Shown here in pieces: positions 36,940 to 45,611 of a stretch of DNA of 64,000 bases. Origin of the DNA: an uncultured Planctomycetales bacterium (GTDB taxonomy: Bacteria > Planctomycetota > Planctomycetia > Pirellulales > S012-138); the NCBI GenBank assembly GCA_937982665.1, contig CALJLD010000049.1:18063-82062 (forward strand). The letters are read 5' to 3'. A program made the position numbers and the translations under genes. The notes beneath the pieces are model-generated. The model was not told where the DNA came from, did not search any database, and saw only the letters and a list, made by a program, of their open reading frames with translations. Within the stretch, counting starts at the first letter, position 1; the number at the start of each line of letters is the position of its first letter.

Positions 36940-37518
36940 CTATTGCGGTGTCGTGTCCTTGCGCCAACGCCAACGGACCCAATAGGACAAGCCATACGTC
37001 GTTGGAATCAAAGCAACCAGCCCCGCAATGGCGGCAAGGAAAATCAGCGACTCGTCTTCGCCCCCGGCGCTATACATGGCCAGGCACGCGGCACAAAATG
37101 TGCCGAAACCGACAACGAAGACGACAAGGAGAATCACGACCGAGACCCCAAACGATCCAAAAAACAGAGCGAACCTTTCACTCGCTGACGATTCCCTCCC
37201 CAAGCTTGCGCGTCGATTGACGACCAGGGCCGTGCGAATCAACGCGGGCAGCGCGGGGATCGCCAACAAAATCGCCAGGCCTGGCGCCGCGACAAACAGA
37301 CCGAAGAAAACGGCGCTCAACGTCACCACCAGCATCAGGCCGGAAAGACCAAATGAATACTCATTGGGCGGTGGCGACAAGTGTGCCGGCGGCAGCGGTG
37401 GTGGAACGGCCGGGGGCGCGGAATCGTCCTGCGGTGTTAGCTTCGCTTTGCAAAGCCAGCAGAACGCAAATCCCGGCTCGGACTGAGCGCCGCAATTTGA
37501 ACAGTTCACCGCATTCAT
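36940..37518 (-). CDS. Zinc-ribbon membrane protein of unknown function
   Basis: 192 residues. An N-terminal zinc ribbon (CSNCGAQ, then CWLCKAKL) precedes a Pro-rich spacer (PPAVPPPLPPAHLSPPPNEY) and about four membrane helices (LSGLMLVVTLSAVFFGLFVA, FGVSVVILLVVFVVGFGTF, LIFLAAIAGLVALIPTTYGL). A basic C-terminus ends the protein. No enzymatic motif is seen. It lies 63 bases before the radical SAM gene and 18 bases after the membrane protein upstream, all on the minus strand, so it may be part of the same transcript. Confidence 0.68.
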   Translation of the reverse strand: MNAVNCSNCGAQSEPGFAFCWLCKAKLTPQDDSAPPAVPPPLPPAHLSPPPNEYSFGLSGLMLVVTLSAVFFGLFVAAPGLAILLAIPALPALIRTALVVNRRASLGRESSASERFALFFGSFGVSVVILLVVFVVGFGTFCAACLAMYSAGGEDESLIFLAAIAGLVALIPTTYGLSYWVRWRWRKDTTPQ

Positions 37519-37536
37519 GATTCTGTTCGCGTCCGG

Positions 37537-38193
37537 TTATTCTTGTTCCGGTTGATTTCCCACATGTTGGGCGTATTCAGCCGCAAGCTTTCTTGATTGG
37601 CGGATGATTTGGCCCAATACAACGCCACAAAGCAAGATTGCGGATAAGACCATCGCCTGATGGTAACGGGGCACGCGGAGGTCCACGGTTGTGCGAATCA
37701 GCGTCTCTGGCCAGCGAGCAACTGCCAACACGGTCAAATATCCCAGCAGCGCGACCGGCGTTGCGCACCACAGCAGGTTCAAACTGAACCGCAGCGAGGC
37801 CATAGCCAGCACAACAAAGTAGCCAACAACCATCGGACTGCGCGGGCCGTTGGAAACGCACAACACGGCCGAGAGCAACACAATATCCAACGTCGTCGAC
37901 GCATATTTCAGCCAGGTGGGAAAGAAACGCTGCCGCAAACAAGCGTGAACACCGGTGGCCCCAAGCACCCAGACCATGGCAATCAGCGAAACGAGCGTAT
38001 GGTAATTCTCAGTCGCGGCTAAACCATCATCTTTGGCGATACCCAATCCAAGCCCGTAATGATGCGCCAGGTGCAAGCCGTAGAAAACGGCGATGCCAAT
38101 GATTCGCAGCAGATTCGCCCGGGCTTCGCCGTTGTATTCTTGCCAACGCTGGGCAACAAACCATGCGCGGCCGCTCGGGTCGTCATGCGTCAT
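37537..38193 (-). CDS. Multi-pass membrane protein of unknown function
   Basis: 218 residues with six likely membrane helices (IIGIAVFYGLHLAHHYG, YHTLVSLIAMVWVLGATGV, STTLDIVLLSAVLCVS, MVVGYFVVLAMASLRFSLNL, CATPVALLGYLTVLAVARW, MVLSAILLCGVVLGQIIRQ) and a short charged tail. The arrangement resembles the MASE-type membrane sensor modules that precede kinases or cyclases in planctomycetes, but here no output domain follows. A stand-alone membrane sensor or scaffold is possible. The next gene starts 18 bases on, suggesting co-transcription. Confidence 0.65.
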   Translation of the reverse strand: MTHDDPSGRAWFVAQRWQEYNGEARANLLRIIGIAVFYGLHLAHHYGLGLGIAKDDGLAATENYHTLVSLIAMVWVLGATGVHACLRQRFFPTWLKYASTTLDIVLLSAVLCVSNGPRSPMVVGYFVVLAMASLRFSLNLLWCATPVALLGYLTVLAVARWPETLIRTTVDLRVPRYHQAMVLSAILLCGVVLGQIIRQSRKLAAEYAQHVGNQPEQE

Positions 38194-38470
38194 GCAAAAA
38201 ACTCCCTTAGGCCACGTTTGGAATCCTGCGAACCAGAGATTCGCAACTGCGGCGGGAAGTGCCCAAAGCCCCTTTGCCGAGGCGACAATCGCACTCGATT
38301 ATCACGCAGAATCGTAATGCGAATGTGGAAGCAGCGTCAACTTGCTGCTGCGCGGCACCACGTCAGATTGTGCGGATCATGCGCTTTGCCCGGTCCAATT
38401 CGGCCACGCCCGCCCGCATTCGCCACGTGCCCATAGGCTACGCTTAAAGGTTGATCAACTCTCTCAAACG

Positions 38471-40846
38471 GTGTGCGATTTGGGCACTTTTTTGACATTG
38501 TTCCTGTTCGCCGGATTCAACGTGGCCCTTGGTTGGTACACGGCGAATTGGTTTGCGCGCAGGCAAGCGCATGATGATCCCGCCACCGCGGAGGAAGCGG
38601 CCCCAACCGCGGCCGAAGCCGCGCCGGCCAGCGCTGCACCAGCAAGAGAAGCTCCCGCCGCAACCGCAGCCGCGGAACAAGCTCCCACACCTCAAGTCGA
38701 AAGCAAGCCTGCGCCGGAAAGCGTACCAGCCACGGAAACCAGCGCGGCTATAGAGTCCTCGCCGGAAGAGGCGAGCACGCCAACCGAAGACACTTCGCAC
38801 CTGCAATACGACGAATTCATTGATCGTGTGAGCCAGGACTGTCCGGTGACCGATGCGTTTTCGCAAGTGCTGAAACTGCGTGTGGATACACTTCGCTCCA
38901 AGTTGTTGTCGACGGAGAGCGCATACCTAGCCGAAAACGCCAGCGACGAAGATCTACTGACTTCGTTTGGGCAGGCGAAGTTGGCCGTCGAAGATTGGTT
39001 GCCGCCCCAGAAGGCTGCGCGTGAACACCTCGAGGCTGCAGGCGAAGTGTCCGCCAGTCATCCCGAGCGGATTGGCGTTGCCGAGCGTTTGTTGCGGCAA
39101 AGTGCGTCAAAGTTGGAGTCAAGCAGCGAGAAACTCATCGCCTTCTCAGACGATGACGCCAGCAATACGTCGCGCGTTCGCCGAGAACTTACCAAGCTTG
39201 TCGATGCCTGCCAGACTCTGCGTGATGCCATTCATGAAGGCTTTGCGACAGTTGTCAATCACAACCGCCAATTCAAGTGCAATGAAGACTTGCACCATGA
39301 TGATGATACGGGACTGGTGAACATCACCGGCCTTGAAAGCGCGATTTGGGATTGGCGAGAAAACAAAGAACAGGCCGGCGATTCCGCCACGGTGATTGTG
39401 ATTGATGTTGACGGTATGGCGCAGCTCAATCAGCAGTTGGGAACCGATGTCTGCGATCAATTACTGGGCGAGTTGAGCAAGATTCTGTGTGCCACGTTCA
39501 GAAAAGACCGTGGCTTCGACGTGCCCGCGCGTATCAGCGGACAAAGATTTGCCGGACTCTTGGGCTACACCACAGCCTTGCAAGCAGCGAGTGCCCTGGA
39601 ACGCGTGCGGCAAACGGTTGAAGGCTTGGACGTGATCGTCGGCGAAGAGCACTACCAGGTACGTGTTTCTTGCGCGGCCACTGCCCTGCAAAAGAATGTC
39701 GGTCTGGAGAAGCACATCGATTGCCTGGCGCGTGCGCTCGAGTTTGCAAAGGAGCGCGGCGGCAATTGTACCGTGATTTGGCGTGACGACGAAGCTTCGA
39801 CGGTTGATCCGGCCGAGTTTGAAATCGAATCGCGCGAAGTGCGCCTATCTCCGCGCGAGTTGGCCGCGCCTAAAGAAATAGCAGGCGACAATGCCGCGGA
39901 GGCGGGTGACTTGCTCGCATCGGATCAGATCGAGCAACCGGAGACTGGCAATGAAACCGAGCCAACATCCGAGGAACCGGAACAGTCGACGTCGTTAGAC
40001 ATAGCCGATGCTACCGAAGATGCCGCTGCAGATTCCGAGGAAACATCAGTCGCAAGATCGGAAGGCCAGGCGAATCAGACCGCTGAGTCGGACTCGCCAG
40101 AGGGCGAACTAGCAGAAGTTGCGCCGGTCGATGGCCAACCGGAAGTCACCGAGCCAAGCGAAGAAGCCAAGGACCCAGACGACACGAGTGCCGAGGCCGA
40201 ACACGCAAGCGTAAGGGATAACGCCAAAGAAGATAGCGCCGCTTCAGATAGTGCCGATCAAGACATCGGCGAGAAGAGTATCGCCGAGGACGATGTTGTC
40301 GAAGAAGACATAGACAAAGACACCGCCGAGGCGAGTACCGAGGCAAATGTCGAGGACGATGTTCTCCAAAGCGACACCGTCGAGACAGACGCCGTCGAGA
40401 CAGACGCCGTCGATGTACACGAGGCTCCCGTCGAGCAACAACAAGCGGCCGAGTTGGACGCCGCCGTAACTAGTTCTTCATCGGCAACTTCGGACGTGGA
40501 TGACCAAAACGCGTTAGACAAAACAAGCAAAGTGTCCTCGCAATCAGAGCTTGAGCAACTTCTTGCTGACGCTCAATTCCCTGGCTTTGCACGTGACGAA
40601 GGCGACACTGCCGAAGAGACGCCAACTGTGCAGCCAACTCCCGCAACTCCCACCGAAGCTGCCGACAACAAAGTTGTTGAAAGAGAAATCATCGCCGATG
40701 AGTCTTTGGAATCCGCGATGAATGCGGCCATGGCGGACAACGATGAGCAGGAAGCCGCGTTGCAATCAAGTGTCGAATCGCTGTTGGCCGAATCTCGGTC
40801 AATTCAAGCGGACACGCCTGCCAAATCCGCTGACAAAGAAGACTGA
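38471..40846 (+). CDS. Membrane-anchored protein with degenerate GGDEF domain and long acidic tail
   Basis: 791 residues from GTG 38471, the start I prefer because it gives a compact N-terminal membrane helix (LGTFLTLFLFAGFNVALGWY). The frame is open to TTG 38342, but that leader is Arg/Cys/His-rich and unconvincing. After an Ala/Pro/Glu linker and a helical region comes a GGDEF-type fold (TGLVNITGLESAI, VIVIDVDGMAQLNQQLG, ALEFAKERGGNCTVI). The signature loop reads SGQRF, not GGDEF, so cyclase activity is unlikely. The final 350 or so residues are almost entirely Glu, Asp, Ala, Thr and Ser, with short local repeats such as ETDAVETDAVD, and are surely disordered. Possibly a c-di-GMP or nucleotide sensor or a scaffold; function unknown. 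Confidence 0.75.
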   Translation: MCDLGTFLTLFLFAGFNVALGWYTANWFARRQAHDDPATAEEAAPTAAEAAPASAAPAREAPAATAAAEQAPTPQVESKPAPESVPATETSAAIESSPEEASTPTEDTSHLQYDEFIDRVSQDCPVTDAFSQVLKLRVDTLRSKLLSTESAYLAENASDEDLLTSFGQAKLAVEDWLPPQKAAREHLEAAGEVSASHPERIGVAERLLRQSASKLESSSEKLIAFSDDDASNTSRVRRELTKLVDACQTLRDAIHEGFATVVNHNRQFKCNEDLHHDDDTGLVNITGLESAIWDWRENKEQAGDSATVIVIDVDGMAQLNQQLGTDVCDQLLGELSKILCATFRKDRGFDVPARISGQRFAGLLGYTTALQAASALERVRQTVEGLDVIVGEEHYQVRVSCAATALQKNVGLEKHIDCLARALEFAKERGGNCTVIWRDDEASTVDPAEFEIESREVRLSPRELAAPKEIAGDNAAEAGDLLASDQIEQPETGNETEPTSEEPEQSTSLDIADATEDAAADSEETSVARSEGQANQTAESDSPEGELAEVAPVDGQPEVTEPSEEAKDPDDTSAEAEHASVRDNAKEDSAASDSADQDIGEKSIAEDDVVEEDIDKDTAEASTEANVEDDVLQSDTVETDAVETDAVDVHEAPVEQQQAAELDAAVTSSSSATSDVDDQNALDKTSKVSSQSELEQLLADAQFPGFARDEGDTAEETPTVQPTPATPTEAADNKVVEREIIADESLESAMNAAMADNDEQEAALQSSVESLLAESRSIQADTPAKSADKED

Positions 40847-41043
40847 TCGCTGGACGATTCTGCGCCATCTTCTCTGGCAATTGCCCAATTGGTGCTGACG
40901 TTGCCGTTTGACTTCCGCGCGAAATGGGCGATAGAATCGCGCATCGGCGTAATGCAAATCGCGACGAGGCGTCAACTCCCAAGCGACGCTTCAATAGCAA
41001 TTCAACTCGCGCGCCGGAATTGCACAAGACGAAGGAGATCACC

Positions 41044-41556
41044 ATGGGCCAGCTTCCATCCGCATTCAGTTTGCACGATTGGATAGATGAGCATCGCGAT
41101 CTGCTCAAGCCGCCGGTGGGGAATTGCATGGTCTGGAAAGACAGTGGGATCATGGTCATGGTGGTGGGCGGACCCAACCAGCGCAAGGACTTTCACATCA
41201 ACCCAACGGAAGAGTTCTTCTATCAGCTCGAAGGCGATATCGCGCTCCGCGTTCGCGAGAATGGCGAGGCTCGCGATATCCCCATCAAGCAGGGCCAGGT
41301 CTTCATGCTGCCGGCAAATGTACCGCATTCGCCACAGCGACCTGCAAACACGGTTGGGTTGGTGATTGAGCGCGAGCGGCCTTCCGGTCAACACGATCAC
41401 ATTCGCTGGTATTGTGATGACTGCGGTGAAATCCTGTATGATCCTTCTTTCCAGATGGAGGATCTTGGTTCGCAGATCAAGCCGGTGATTGAAGAGTTCA
41501 AGTCCAACAGCGAACTCAGAACATGCGGCAAATGCGGACACGTCACGGAAATGTAG
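41044..41556 (+). CDS. 3-hydroxyanthranilate 3,4-dioxygenase
   Basis: 170 residues. This non-haem iron enzyme opens 3-hydroxyanthranilate to 2-amino-3-carboxymuconate semialdehyde (ACMS). Iron ligands are visible as His 51 and Glu 57 (KDFHINPTEEFFYQ) and His 95 (PANVPHSPQRP). The C-terminal rubredoxin-like site of bacterial enzymes is present (CDDCGE, CGKCGH). I chose ATG 41044, preceded by AAGGAG at 7 bases; the frame extends far upstream without protein character. It is the first gene of the kynurenine-branch operon, with the decarboxylase 60 bases downstream. Names used for the gene include nbaC and haaO. Confidence 0.93.
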   Translation: MGQLPSAFSLHDWIDEHRDLLKPPVGNCMVWKDSGIMVMVVGGPNQRKDFHINPTEEFFYQLEGDIALRVRENGEARDIPIKQGQVFMLPANVPHSPQRPANTVGLVIERERPSGQHDHIRWYCDDCGEILYDPSFQMEDLGSQIKPVIEEFKSNSELRTCGKCGHVTEM

Positions 41557-41616
41557 TAGGCAACTGAATTTGAACAGAACGGGGCAACCGTGCGGCGAAT
41601 GTTAAGGTGATGGTTC

Positions 41617-42660
41617 GTGAAGATTGACCTCCACACCCACATCTTGCCGGACTCGTGGCCCAACTGGTGCGAGCAGTTTGGCACCGATGGCTTCGCCCAA
41701 TTGGAACACGCCGACGGGTGTCGCGCGAAAATCTGGATCGACGGCGAGTTCTTTCGCGAAGTCGAATCGAATTGCTGGGACCCCATTCAACGCATTCAAG
41801 AATGTGACGCAGCGCGAGTCAACGTGCAGGTGCTTTCCACCGTCCCGGTCCTTTTCCATTATTGGGCGCCACCGCACGCAGCTCATGACACCTCGCGATT
41901 CCTCAATGATCACATCGCCGGAGTTGTTACAAATCACCCCGATCGCTTCATCGGGTTGGGAACCATTCCGCTTCAAGACACGCCACGCGCAATCCAGGAA
42001 CTGGAACGCTGCCAGGCCGAGTTGAAGTTGCCTGGCGTGGAAATTGGCACTCACGTTGACGGGCACAACCTGGATGATCCGCGCTTCCGTGATTTGTTCG
42101 CCGCGGCCGAACAATTGGGTATGGCCATCTTTGTTCACCCTTGGGCGATGCTGGGTGCGGAGCGCATGCGCAAGTACTGGTTGCGTTGGCTTGTTGGCAT
42201 GCCTGCGGAGACATCGCTGGCCATCTGCTCGTTGATTTTTTCCGACACCATGCAGAAGTTCCCGAAGCTGCGGTTGGCCTTCGCGCATGGCGGCGGCGCT
42301 TTTCCCTTCACGCTGGGACGGATTGAACGCGGGTACAACGTGCGGCCGGACTTGTGCGCTCCGCATACTTCCGTCCCACCGCGAGAACAGATTCGCTCCA
42401 TCTATCTTGATACGCTCGTGCACGACGCCAACGCACTGCGGTATCTGATCGATTTGTTCTCGCCGGAACGGCTTGCTTTGGGATCGGACTATCCGTTTCC
42501 CCTTGGCGAGGCCGAAGCCGGAAGCTTGATCGAATCGATGGACGACTTAACCGATGAGGTCAAGCATCGCTTGCTGGCTGGCACAGCCTTGGAGTTTCTC
42601 AATCTTGCGGCAGAAAACTACGCGGCAAGCGGTTCGTCTTCTTCCACATCCAGCGGCTAG
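41617..42660 (+). CDS. 2-amino-3-carboxymuconate-6-semialdehyde decarboxylase (ACMSD)
   Basis: 347 residues, metal-dependent amidohydrolase-type TIM barrel. It removes CO2 from ACMS, steering it to 2-aminomuconate semialdehyde or picolinate and away from quinolinate and NAD+. Zinc ligands are seen at His 6 and His 8 (MKIDLHTHILPDSWP), the FVHPW histidine, AHGGGAFPFTLGR, and the Asp of GSDYPFPLG. The family motif RIQECDAARVNVQVLSTVPV is present. The start is GTG 41617 after an AAGGTG-like site. It is followed by kynureninase after 24 bases. An alternative gene name is nbaD. Confidence 0.93.
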   Translation: MKIDLHTHILPDSWPNWCEQFGTDGFAQLEHADGCRAKIWIDGEFFREVESNCWDPIQRIQECDAARVNVQVLSTVPVLFHYWAPPHAAHDTSRFLNDHIAGVVTNHPDRFIGLGTIPLQDTPRAIQELERCQAELKLPGVEIGTHVDGHNLDDPRFRDLFAAAEQLGMAIFVHPWAMLGAERMRKYWLRWLVGMPAETSLAICSLIFSDTMQKFPKLRLAFAHGGGAFPFTLGRIERGYNVRPDLCAPHTSVPPREQIRSIYLDTLVHDANALRYLIDLFSPERLALGSDYPFPLGEAEAGSLIESMDDLTDEVKHRLLAGTALEFLNLAAENYAASGSSSSTSSG

Positions 42661-42684
42661 TGAGGACTTGGAACGCCAGCAACG

Positions 42685-43953
42685 ATGAGCCAATTCTCCG
42701 CAGAGGAAGCCTTCGCAATCAGTTTGGATCAGGCAGATCCCTTGGCGAGCTTTCGCGAAGAGTTTGTCCTGCCGTGCAACAAGCAGGGCGAACCGTTGGT
42801 TTACTTTTGCGGCAATTCGTTGGGACTTCAGCCCAAGCAAGCTCGCGAAATCGTATTGCAAGAACTCGACGACTGGGGCGCTTTGGCCGTTGAAGGACAC
42901 TTTGACGCAAAGCGACCTTGGTATCGCTACCACGAGCCGCTCGCCCAGCCAATGGCGAACCTCGTTGGCGCTCTTCCGCACGAAGTTGTCTTGATGAACA
43001 GTTTGACCGTCAATTTGCACTTGATGATGGTCTCGCTTTATCAGCCAAGTGCAGCACGGCACAAAATCCTGATCGATGCCCCGTCGTTCCCATCCGACAC
43101 TTATGCCGTTAAGTCACAGTTGCGCTACCACGGTTACGATCCTGCCGAAGCACTCATCCAAGCCAGACCACGTCAGGGCGAAGAGACGATTCGCTACGAA
43201 GATCTCGCGCAACAAATAGAAGATCACAAAGAACAGCTCGCGCTGATTCTCTTGGGCGGCGTCAACTTCTACACAGGCCAGGTCCACGAAATGCGCGAAC
43301 TGGCTCAGCTCGCTCAGCGATTGGATATTTGCCTTGGGCTCGATCTGGCGCATGCTGTTGGCAATGTTCCGTTAGACTTGCACGATTGGGGCGTCGATTT
43401 CGCTGTGTGGTGCAATTACAAGTACATGAACTCCGGTCCCGGCGCTGTGGGCGGATGTTTCCTGCATGAACGCCATGCCCGCAACGTTGAACTCGATCGC
43501 TTTGCCGGCTGGTGGGGAAATGACCCTGACTCGCGATTCCAGATGCAGCTGTTGCCGGAGTTTGATCCCATGCCGACTGTTGATGGGTGGCAGATCAGCA
43601 ACCCTCCGATTCTCTCGCTGGCGCCAGTGGTTGGTTCGCTGGAAGTTTTCAACCGCGCCGGCATGAATGCTTTGAGGGAAAAAAGTCTGCGACTGACCGG
43701 CTACGCCCGATGGCTGATTGCGCAGCAAGGTTCGGATCGATTCCAGATCATCACACCTGCGGAAGATGCGGCACATGGATGCCAGCTTTCGCTCTATGCG
43801 CATGACCGACCACTGGAACTCTTCGACAAGTTGCGGGCCGCAGGCGTTGTTGGGGATTTTCGCCGGCCCAATGTCATCCGCATTGCCCCAACACCGCTCT
43901 ACAATACATTCCATGAAGTGTGGCGGTTTGCTAATGTGCTGGGGTCGCTTTGA
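42685..43953 (+). CDS. kynU: Kynureninase
   Basis: 422 residues, PLP enzyme cleaving kynurenine or 3-hydroxykynurenine to (3-hydroxy)anthranilate and alanine. Family features: VYFCGNSLGLQPKQAREIVL, GHFDAKRPWYRYHEPL, LMNSLTVNLHLMMVSLYQP, DLAHAVGNVPLDLHDWGVDF and the PLP lysine Lys 246 in CNYKYMNSGPGAVGG. RFAGWWGNDP and the C-terminal FRRPNVIRIAPTPLYNTFHE complete the match. It supplies the substrate for the dioxygenase at the start of the operon. Genes for tryptophan dioxygenase, formamidase and kynurenine monooxygenase are not in the window. Confidence 0.96.
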   Translation: MSQFSAEEAFAISLDQADPLASFREEFVLPCNKQGEPLVYFCGNSLGLQPKQAREIVLQELDDWGALAVEGHFDAKRPWYRYHEPLAQPMANLVGALPHEVVLMNSLTVNLHLMMVSLYQPSAARHKILIDAPSFPSDTYAVKSQLRYHGYDPAEALIQARPRQGEETIRYEDLAQQIEDHKEQLALILLGGVNFYTGQVHEMRELAQLAQRLDICLGLDLAHAVGNVPLDLHDWGVDFAVWCNYKYMNSGPGAVGGCFLHERHARNVELDRFAGWWGNDPDSRFQMQLLPEFDPMPTVDGWQISNPPILSLAPVVGSLEVFNRAGMNALREKSLRLTGYARWLIAQQGSDRFQIITPAEDAAHGCQLSLYAHDRPLELFDKLRAAGVVGDFRRPNVIRIAPTPLYNTFHEVWRFANVLGSL

Positions 43954-43983
43954 TTTCATTTGCAGACTTACCGCCAAGAGGGC

Positions 43984-44520
43984 ATGACTGACACGGCCAC
44001 ATCTCCTGATGAGCGTGAAGAAAACGCTCCCGGCGAAGGTCAGCAAGACGTCTCGCTGGGCACAGTTGGTTTGCTGATGTCCACCGTTGGCACGCTGCTG
44101 ACATTCGGTGTCTTGTCGCCAATTGGGCTTGTTGTCTCTTTGTTTGCTTTGCGTCAAAGCCCTCGCAAGCACGCGATCCTGGGTGTGATTGTCGGCGTCG
44201 TCGGGATCGCCATGCTTGCTGTGTTGCTGTTTGCAATTTATGCCACATATTTCATGGAAAGTGGCGACGATGCCCTTTCGGAACTCTTCGATCGCGCCGC
44301 GTTGCAGCGGGCGGACAGTCTAATCAAGCAATGGCAACAGGAAAACGATCGCTTGCCAACTTTGGATGTGGGCCAGCGATTGATCGACAACATCCAGGAC
44401 CGTTGGGGACGGCCCATCCTCTACATCCCAATTGGTGACCGCTACGTGATCTTCTCCGCCGGCGAAGATGGCGAACTGGAAACGCTCGACGACATTTTCT
44501 TGATCTCACCGGAAGAATAA
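43984..44520 (+). CDS. Small membrane protein (DUF4190-like helices plus T2SSG-like tail)
   Basis: 178 residues. I start at ATG 43984, with AAGAGG just upstream; an upstream in-frame start at 43960 overlaps the gap. Two membrane helices (LGTVGLLMSTVGTLLTFGVL, AILGVIVGVVGIAMLAVLLF) separated by a QSPRKH turn resemble DUF4190. The C-terminus, DRWGRPILYIPIGDRYVIFS and AGEDGELETLDDI, matches the end of pseudopilin GspG-like domains. It follows kynU by 30 bases on the same strand, probably as the last operon gene, but no metabolic role is evident. It almost abuts the converging tilS gene. Confidence 0.7.
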   Translation: MTDTATSPDEREENAPGEGQQDVSLGTVGLLMSTVGTLLTFGVLSPIGLVVSLFALRQSPRKHAILGVIVGVVGIAMLAVLLFAIYATYFMESGDDALSELFDRAALQRADSLIKQWQQENDRLPTLDVGQRLIDNIQDRWGRPILYIPIGDRYVIFSAGEDGELETLDDIFLISPEE

Positions 44521-44525
44521 TGCTC

Positions 44526-45611
44526 TCATGATTCGCTCGCAGCTGGTGGCAATTGCCCCTGCAAGAGAATGACGTCCTTATCAACGATCATGCGAATGCC
44601 GCCTGGAAGGCAGTCGCTGGTTGCTTGTTCGTAATCAGACACGGCCGCGGCCAATCGCCGCCACTCATTTTCTCCCATCGCTTGTTGCGGCCAATGGAAA
44701 CGTTCCCAAACTCGCACAAAGACAAGTCGCACGATGTAATCGGGCAGACGTGCCAGCGCGGCGCGCTGCAAAACAACAACGTCGTTGTCAGCAGGGTCTC
44801 GCTCAAACTTGACTGCCGCAGTCATGGCATCTTCAGCCAGGTCCGTTAGCACCTGATGGGCCTCGTCTGCTTGATTGGCCAAACGCAACAGGGCCGTACG
44901 AACTTCCGCGTTGAATTGACTTTCCAACTGCGGCAACAAATTGTGACGCAGCGCATTTCGCGTATACGCCTGATCGGCATTCGTGGGATCTTCGCGATAC
45001 GCCTGACCAATCTGCCGGAGGTAATCCAATACTTGCTGTCTGGTGACCCTCAGCAGCGGCCGCACGACAGTAACTCCGTGGCAAAGCTCGCGGCGCTCCG
45101 GAATACCAGACAAGCCCCGCAAACCCGTTCCACGAATGATCCGGTGTAGCACGGTTTCCACTTGATCGTCGGCTGTGTGCGCCAAGGCCAGGTATCTGGC
45201 CCCCAGGGAATTCGCTGACTGACGGAAGAACTCATAACGTGCCCGTCGCAGGTCCTCTTCTGCCGGCGAATGGCCAGCGGCATTCTGCAGTTGGTCGGAG
45301 GCATCGCCCTGTGGCCGGCCCAAGACGAACGGGAGCCCCAATGAGGACGCCAGCTGGCGCACGAAATCGGCGTCCAAATCTGCCGACGCCCTAACTCCGT
45401 GATGGAAATGGGCGACGCACAATTCACCTTTGCATTCGGGCCGGGCTGACCGCAACTCGTGCAACGCTCGCAACAGAGCAACCGAGTCGGCTCCGCCTGA
45501 AACGCCAGCCATGACGGTCACATCCATCCAGGCTTCATTCGCCCAGAAGTGGCCGACGCTCTGGGTGAGCGATCCCTCATACGACGATTTGTTAACACTG
45601 CCCAATGGCAC
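44526..45611 (-). CDS. tilS: tRNA(Ile)-lysidine synthetase
   Basis: 361 residues from GTG 45611, which has GGAGAG just upstream; a TTG at 45647 is the alternative. TilS attaches lysine to C34 of tRNA-Ile(CAU), changing its codon reading. The PP-loop SGGADSVALLRAL, the HFHHGVR block, ALAHTADDQVETVLHRIIRG and GLRGLSGIPERR with YREDPTN and YTRNALRHNLLPQL are all characteristic. The C-terminal region is shorter than in E. coli and lacks a clear TilS_C domain. It converges on the small membrane protein gene with only 5 bases between. Confidence 0.93.
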   Translation of the reverse strand: MPLGSVNKSSYEGSLTQSVGHFWANEAWMDVTVMAGVSGGADSVALLRALHELRSARPECKGELCVAHFHHGVRASADLDADFVRQLASSLGLPFVLGRPQGDASDQLQNAAGHSPAEEDLRRARYEFFRQSANSLGARYLALAHTADDQVETVLHRIIRGTGLRGLSGIPERRELCHGVTVVRPLLRVTRQQVLDYLRQIGQAYREDPTNADQAYTRNALRHNLLPQLESQFNAEVRTALLRLANQADEAHQVLTDLAEDAMTAAVKFERDPADNDVVVLQRAALARLPDYIVRLVFVRVWERFHWPQQAMGENEWRRLAAAVSDYEQATSDCLPGGIRMIVDKDVILLQGQLPPAASES

